From Anaeramoeba flamelloides (lineage: Eukaryota; Metamonada; Anaeramoebidae), in assembly GCA_027625915.1 (NCBI GenBank), contig JANTQA010000036.1, forward strand, positions 9,321,001-9,385,000: DNA of 64,000 nt, given 5' to 3'. Made by a program: the position numbers and the translations under genes. How positions within the stretch are numbered: the stretch's first letter is position 1; the number at the start of each line of letters is the position of its first letter. Of this stretch, positions 58,380-64,000 are shown piece after piece. Below the pieces are notes generated by a model. It ran no database searches. It was not told where the DNA came from and worked only from the letters and a program-made list of their open reading frames with translations.

Positions 58380-58980
58380 ATGAAAGTGTCCTAGGTTTTT
58401 TTTTTTTTATTTTTGAAATAAACCAAAAATTAAATAAATTTTCTGTTTATTTCAAACATTTACAAAATAAATAAAAAAAATGTCCATCAAGTGCATAGCT
58501 TTTCCAAAATTTAAAAGAATAAACTAAAATCCAAGATTTTACTCATTTCTTTTAAATTTTGGGAAAGCTTAAAGCGGCTTTTTTACTTTTTAAAATAAAC
58601 CGGAAATTTCTTAAATTTTCTGTTTATTTCAAAAATTAAAAAAAAACCTAAGTGAAAAATCAAAAAAATCTGATTTTTTTTTATTTTAAAATTTAAAAAA
58701 TAATTCTTTATTTCTCAATAAATAATTAATTTCCCATTTGAAAAGGTTTTAATTACACTAAAATCTTTTTGACAGATAATAAAAAAAGCTCTTAATTGTA
58801 AAAACAAAAAAAAATTACTGTTTTTACTATCAAATCTAAAAAAAATATTATCTAGAAAATTGGATTTTTCAGTTTAAATTGTTAAATATCTTTCAAAATA
58901 ATTTTTGATTAAAAATTTCTTATTAACAAAGAATATTTATAATAATCGGGGTTATTACAAAGTGAAAATTTATCAAATGT
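58380..58980. repeat. Hairpin-bearing dispersed repeat, copy 2
   Basis: Counterpart of 361-1060. Contains AAGTGTCCTAGG, a hairpin at 58396-58478, AAGTGCATAGC, the 67-bp hairpin E at 58500-58567, a third hairpin at 58579-58647, then an AT-rich tail with AAATAATTTTTGATTAAAAA as in copy 1. Confidence 0.6.
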
Positions 58981-59307
58981 TTTTTTTTTTTTGAATTTTT
59001 TTTATTTTTTTAATGATAGTGCATGGATTTATTTTTGGGGCACTCTAATTTGTTAAATTTCATCGAAAATAATAATTTTTTATATAGAAAATTTTTTAAG
59101 GTACAAGTTGGATTTTACAATTATAAGAATATATACGATCTTTCTGAGATAATTGAAAACAATTGAAAACTTGATTAATCATTTCAAAAATATTCAAGAA
59201 ACAAATCCTTAATAATTTACATTGAAACATTTTTTTTCTACAGCTCAAAAAAAAATATTTATCAAAAATGTTTTATGTGTTAACAAGACAAAAAAGGGGC
59301 AATTTTA

Positions 59308-60075
59308 TATCAACTATATTCGAAAATTTTGGACACAGTTTAAACAGTTGAAAGAATACTGATAAATTCAAATAAATATCTGAAAATTTTTTACTTCATT
59401 TTCCATTTTACAAATTTTTTTACAAAAGCTTTGAAGAAAGCATTTCATTGATTTAAATGTTAAAAAACTTTGTTAAATTGGTTTTGCTTTCAAAAGGTTC
59501 TTTCTCTTGAGTTGTTTTTAAACGTTGAGATATGAGATTACTAAATGGGGAATTGAACTAAAAATTTTATTAAATATATTTGAATTTACCATTAACAATA
59601 ATGTACTTTAAATTCAATGTGGAATACTTTTGATTTTACAAAATATTCCATTTTTTGTCTTTTTTGTTTTGTTTTCATTTCCTTTTTTGCAGTTACGTAA
59701 TCTATTTCGTTAGATCTGAGAATTTTTTTCGATGGTTGATAGAAGGTTAGTGTTGGGTTTGTTAAATTGAAAAATCACATAGAAATGGTAGTTGGTATAT
59801 TATCATTTGATCGATCAACATTTGTTGGTGAAATTTGAACAAATTTACCAATACATTTTTTGTTCCGCTCGTTTTATTATTTTGGACACAAATTTTTATT
59901 TTTTGGTTTTATATTTTTTTTCTTTTATTTGGATTAAAATGATTACTTACTAAACCATTAATACTGGGTAACTTAAATGTTGTTTTATATTAGGTTTGGA
60001 AAATATAATAAATTGGGTTTTTTTTTTTGCATATTTTTAATTTTGGGTGTGTCCAAATTTTTGGAATGGGGTTTA
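59308..60075. mobile_element. TA-flanked MITE (TAAAC family), copy C
   Basis: Right end TGTGTCCAAATTTTTGGAAT-GGGGTTTA followed by TA (60076-60077). Left end around CTATATTCGAAAATTTTGGACACAG in parts. About 770 bp: it matches the 537-bp copy at 33258 over nearly all of its length but carries extra sequence near its left third (about 59370-59600). Confidence 0.7.
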
Positions 60076-60180
60076 TAATAAATTAGAATAAAAATATCTG
60101 ATATATTTTTAAAATAAAAGATAAAGCAGGTGATAAACTCCCTTTTCGTGAAAATTTGAAATGAAAATAATTGTAGATCA

Positions 60181-60204
60181 GATATATATATATATATATA
60201 TATA
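60181..60204. repeat. TA microsatellite
   Basis: Uninterrupted (AT)n of about 12 units. Confidence 0.8.
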
Positions 60205-60562
60205 ATTTCAATCCTTTTTTCAGTGTATAGGATATATTATTCATAAAAAATAAAAGTTGATGTAAAATGTTTTTTTTTTTTATTATTATTTTATAACTCA
60301 AAGCCTTGTGTGAGGAGTTCATTTGGTCGGATTGGGAAATTATTAAATTATTTTTATCCATTTGATGTTCCAAAATTGTCTTGATTTTAAAATGCTCTAC
60401 AAGTTATTTGTATGATACTAATGAGAAAAACAGTTTAATTTTTTGGAAATTTTCAAGAATTAAATGAAAACAGTATATTTTTTACAAACAATTTCTTCTT
60501 ATTCGTCTAATGCTGTTTTTGAGGGGGCTATTGTGATTAAAAATAGAATACTTTTCACTTGT

Positions 60563-60742
60563 TTAAAAGTTTGTTCGTTCGAGCTTCGAATCTTGATATA
60601 CCAGTATTTGAAATTTAAAAGGGATAAAAGTATCATCATTGTTCAATTCTTCAATATTCGGTTCTTTTTGAATTGTAAGTGCAACCAGAACAGAGCAATA
60701 GAGAACAATAAAAAGTGCCACTCGAATAAAATGAGAGCACAC
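60563..60742 (-). other. Protein-like open patch downstream of the ankyrin gene
   Basis: On the minus strand a 59-codon frame without ATG reads SHFIRVALFIVLYCSVLVAL, a membrane-segment-like stretch, then IQKEPNIEELNNDDTFIPFK. An overlapping frame has its own ATG (MCALILFEWHFLLF). Base composition is less AT-rich than the surroundings. It may be a 3' exon of the ankyrin gene at 60996-61613 or a decayed gene. The plus-strand 103-codon frame over the same bases is more likely a shadow. Confidence 0.25.
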
Positions 60743-60995
60743 ATTTCAATTTATGTTTGTGAAATTTATGATTGAAAAAGAAAAAAACGGAAAATGAAGC
60801 AAAAATTTATTCCCATTTCTAATTCAAATGCCTTCAAAAGAAATATAGTTATGGTCTAACCTCAAGAGTATTTTTATCTTTCAATTTTTGTGAGCAATGA
60901 TCAGGGCTAACAAATATTGTTTCAGAAGGATCGTTTGTTTTTTTTATCCATAGCTATTATTTTGACAGTTTATTAAGTGGCTTTTTTACCACCTT

Positions 60996-61613
60996 TCACA
61001 AATCCTCTTTTCTTGAAAAGTATCTTTTTTTTCGAACAAACTGTTTACTGATAATTAACAGCGGGGAGCTACCTTTTCCGAACATGTCTTTTTGCTTTAA
61101 GCTGGATCCAAATTTAATAAATAATTTTACGATTTTTAGGTTTACGTCTGTTCTCCAACAGAGAACATGAAATGGGTTTCTTCCTTTTGAGTCATTAGCT
61201 TCAAGATTTGTTCCGAGAAGTATAAGTTTTTCAAGTTGTTCAAGATTTAACTTTTGCTTCCGGCACCCCCAATGTAGGATTGTGTTTCCAAACGAGTCTC
61301 CAATGTTTAAATCCGCCCCAACCGAGATCATGTAATTGGCTATCTGTTGATCAAACTGTTCTTTCCAACAGAGAAGGTAAATTGGTGTCTTTCCCCAATA
61401 ATTTTTGCCATCGAGTTGGGTACCAAGGTTAATGAAATGTTTGATTAATCTCAATGTGCAGCTGTTGCGCAAGCAAAGAAGGTGAAGAATATTGTTTCCA
61501 TTTGAATCACTGAAATTGATTTTTGATGAATTAATTTCGTTAATGATTTCTTGATCTTTTCCTGTTTTGATTAGTTCAATTTCCTTTATCGAAAATTTTT
61601 GTAAATCTTGCAT
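60996..61613 (-). CDS. Ankyrin-repeat protein, 205 aa
   Basis: At least four ankyrin units of about 33 residues: SDSNGNNILHLLCLRNSCTL (about 35-68), NYWGKTPIYLLCWKEQFDQQ (71-104), DSFGNTILHWGCRKQKLNLE (106-139) and DSKGRNPFHVLCWRTDVNLK (140-172), then DMFGKGSSPLLII as a degenerate fifth. Each has the G-x-[TN]-x-[LF]-H core and a following LI/FI-x-x-G helix. The unusual Cys in place of Ala at L-H-x-x-C recurs in all units. Ends with a basic tail RKKRYFSRKEDL and TGA. A GTAGCT donor inside the FGKGSS codons means the last exon could be spliced instead. Ankyrin proteins bind partners; no specific role can be given. Confidence 0.8.
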   Translation of the reverse strand: MQDLQKFSIKEIELIKTGKDQEIINEINSSKINFSDSNGNNILHLLCLRNSCTLRLIKHFINLGTQLDGKNYWGKTPIYLLCWKEQFDQQIANYMISVGADLNIGDSFGNTILHWGCRKQKLNLEQLEKLILLGTNLEANDSKGRNPFHVLCWRTDVNLKIVKLFIKFGSSLKQKDMFGKGSSPLLIISKQFVRKKRYFSRKEDL

Positions 61614-61739
61614 CTAAAAGAGAAAAAATGAAAAAATGTTTGAACAAAGATGTTTTCTATTATTACTAAGAAAAACGATTATGTAAATTCAAAATCTGAT
61701 ATTTGGTCGTTTTACAAACATGATTTTAGTAATATTTTT

Positions 61740-62640
61740 TCTTTTTTTAAGGGAGTGGCAACTATCAAGATAATATTTTTACTTTTTGACCAATTTTCAA
61801 TCAGATTAATAATAATATTTTAAAGGGATTGGAGTTTGTCAATGAGATCATATTTCTTTCTTTGAGGTTGGGATTTACGAGTCATTTTTCAATTGAAAAA
61901 ATAAAAGATTTAGTTCAATATATTCAAATGTTTGAAGATGACCAAATTTTAATAATGTGATGACTAATTCCAAAAATTAACAAAAAATTAATACTAATTT
62001 ATAAAATTATCCAAGAATTTAGAATGAATTCAAATATTGATAAAACTTTAAAACAAAAGAAATTATCCAAAATAAAAAATTGTGGAATTCTTCTTGAAAA
62101 AGAGAAATATTTACAAAGACACTTTAAAATAACAAAAGACAGTTTTAAAAAAATAAAAATGAATTTTAAAAAACAAAAATTTATCAAATGGTTCAAAATT
62201 ACAAAAGTTAAAAGCAATTGGCATTAACCCATTATTTTATCGATTATTAATATGTAAACTTACCGAAAAAGGTTTTGGAATGATTAATGTTTTGATAAAT
62301 AAAAAAAGTCACCCATGTTTTCAAAAATTAACCCTTATTCTAGAGGAATAATTTGTAAAACCAAAATAAAAATAGACCAAGTCCGAATATTAATTTAGAA
62401 AATAAGCTAAAAATTCAAAAATGTTTTCTAATTTCTTATTTTGAAAACATTTCAGATAATTTAAAATTTACAAAAATATTATAAAAATATCAACTTAGAA
62501 ATAGAATACTTAAAATTGCCAAATGTTAAATCTAACTTTTTTTAGACAAAAAAAATTAATAACTATTACTGAGTTGAAATAGTCTAGAATATTTAATATT
62601 TGGTAGAACTGATAATAATATCACTAAAGAGTAGTGTTGT
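61740..62640 (+). mobile_element. Weak LINE reverse transcriptase remnant
   Basis: Plus strand reads IQMFEDDQILIM at about 61922-61954, echoing the LFADDLILI box of the 52-kb copy, then FRMNSNIDKTLKQ at the position of F-x-L-K-x-N-x-x-K, and KIKNCGILLEKEKY in place of YLGI. Frames are interrupted by several stops and the tail (to about 62640) is very decayed. A second, older member of the same or a related LINE family is likely. Confidence 0.4.
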
Positions 62641-64000
62641 AGAAAGATTTCAAGTGTAACTGGCCTATCCCATTTACAAAAATACTGAAAAGAATATTAG
62701 TTCACCCCCTCCTTTTTTTTAAATACTGGAAAAGCTAAAGGTTGATTTTTTTCATTTTTTTTTTTTTGGTTTACAAAATAGAATAGTATTGTGAATACAC
62801 AGAGAACACAGGAAAATTAAACAAAAAAAAATTAAAAATTAGAGTATACACTTCCATATTAAAACGAAGAAATTTCACAAATTATCTAAATATATAGTCT
62901 TCTGTTTATGTTAAAAATTAAAGAGAAGAAAATTGTATGATTTGTCAAAAAAATATTTCAACTTGGAAATAAAGGAAGATATCAATAATTTTTAAGGGGG
63001 GGGGGTGTTGATCCTTTAAAGAAAATGTAATAGTTTGAATTAAATAATTAATTCAAATACATATAAATAATAAGAATAATATCTTTGATATTTTACTCTT
63101 ACTCAAAGGGACTTAATCCAAAAAAGAATGAGGGATAATATGAGGTTGGAAAAGAATAAATAAATAAAATAAAACATTACCTATTTTAGGATCTTTCATT
63201 TAGTTTTTAACTAATTGTTTTAATATTTTAAATTTATACAACCCTTTTATTTCTGAGTTGAACAAATAAAAAGATTTTACTAAAGTAAAATAAAAATATA
63301 GAATGTATTTAAAGATTAGTAATATCTTGTGAGTATTTATTGTTTATTGTTTCTACTACTAAAAAAAGATCAGAGTTAATAATTTATAATTAATTAATAA
63401 CCACCATTTCTGCAAAACTCAATCAATTTCCCAAAAAAATTTAAAAGAAAAGAGAATTTTCTTTTTTAATTTGAGTATTAATTATATTCCTTTCTTTTTT
63501 GATATGTCCATAATATAAAAAACATATTTTTTTTCTGATTAATGTTTTTCGAAATCTAAGTTTTATAACTTAATTCAATTAACCGTTATGTATAATTTTT
63601 TTTTGAATAAAAACTCTCTCAACTTTTGAAGATCGAAAATATTTTTTGAAATTACTATTTACTTTTTTATTTTATTTTGAGAAATTGAGTTGAGAAAATT
63701 TTGAAATCAAAGAATAAGTAAATATATTAAATCAGAATATTTTTCCAGAGGGTTTATATTTTTTAAATGACTTTTTTTTTTAATTTTACCACCGAAAAAG
63801 AAAAAAAAACATTTGAAGAATAAATTAATCCCTTTTGGGAAAAGAAAATTCCCCATAATTTAGAATTTTTTTTAGTAAATGGGTTAAAATAAGATATCCG
63901 ATATAAAAATATACATAATTTCAAGTTTGTATTCAATGATTTTGGCAAAAAATATTTTTGGGAAAAGTTAAATTTGAAACTTTATTTATTTTTATTTTTT
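62641..64000. other. Gene-free window end
   Basis: AT-rich DNA with a short G-run near 62996-63006 and a TACTGGAAAAGCTAAAGG fragment near 62723 that echoes the 67-bp hairpin flank. No gene supported. Confidence 0.35.

Overview
The window looks like gene-poor nuclear DNA from a unicellular eukaryote. It is strongly AT-rich, has long homopolymer runs, and contains about nine recognisable genes in 64 kb. Three genes carry GT-AG introns, seen by aligning their exons to conserved eukaryotic families: a DFRP1/ZC3H15 homologue, ribosomal protein eL22 and NEDD8. Stop codons fit the standard code. The protein style (BTB proteins with poly-Asn inserts, KEKEKE and ENENEN low-complexity runs, ankyrin proteins, expanded uncharacterised families) reminds me of free-living amoeboid protists such as Anaeramoeba. 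That placement is inference only. There are no operons, rRNA or recognisable tRNA genes.

Layout: 0.4-3.2 kb is repeat DNA, with hairpin repeats and a tandem pair of ~700-bp TA-flanked elements. 3.4-6.2 kb (+) is a 946-residue multidomain protein with a degenerate PARP-like C-terminus. 6.9-9.4 kb holds two non-autonomous DNA transposons and a near-perfect 117-bp inverted repeat. 9.6-12.8 kb (+) is the DFRP1 homologue with a 2.3-kb intron, followed by a LINE reverse transcriptase remnant at 13.3 kb. 16.6-17.4 kb (-) is a possible DUF1917/Bles03-like gene, and 20.4-21.0 kb (-) is a GMGG-repeat protein with a CUE-like N-terminus. 25.2-26.1 kb (+) is eL22. 26.8-36 kb is repeats and AT-rich spacer. 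36.7-37.5 kb (+) is a TEX264-like membrane protein. 39.3-40.3 kb is a longer TA-flanked transposon. 42.9-43.2 kb (+) is NEDD8. 43.3-54.5 kb is gene-free, with several transposon copies and a second LINE remnant. 54.6-56.3 kb (-) is a BTB/BACK protein with a GATase-like C-terminus. 56.5-60.1 kb is more transposons and hairpins. 61.0-61.6 kb (-) is an ankyrin protein, followed by a third, weak LINE remnant.

The identifiable genes cover translation (eL22, the DRG-GTPase partner DFRP1), ubiquitin-like modification (NEDD8; BTB proteins are often substrate adaptors of neddylated cullin-3 ligases) and ER membrane/autophagy (TEX264-like). They are not visibly linked as a system. The observations I find most novel are a NEDD8 ending in one glycine, a DFRP1 without its zinc fingers, an apparently catalytically dead ART fused to three Rossmann-like repeats, a constant-length 67-bp dispersed hairpin family, and two transposon families for which the window holds both a filled and an empty insertion site.
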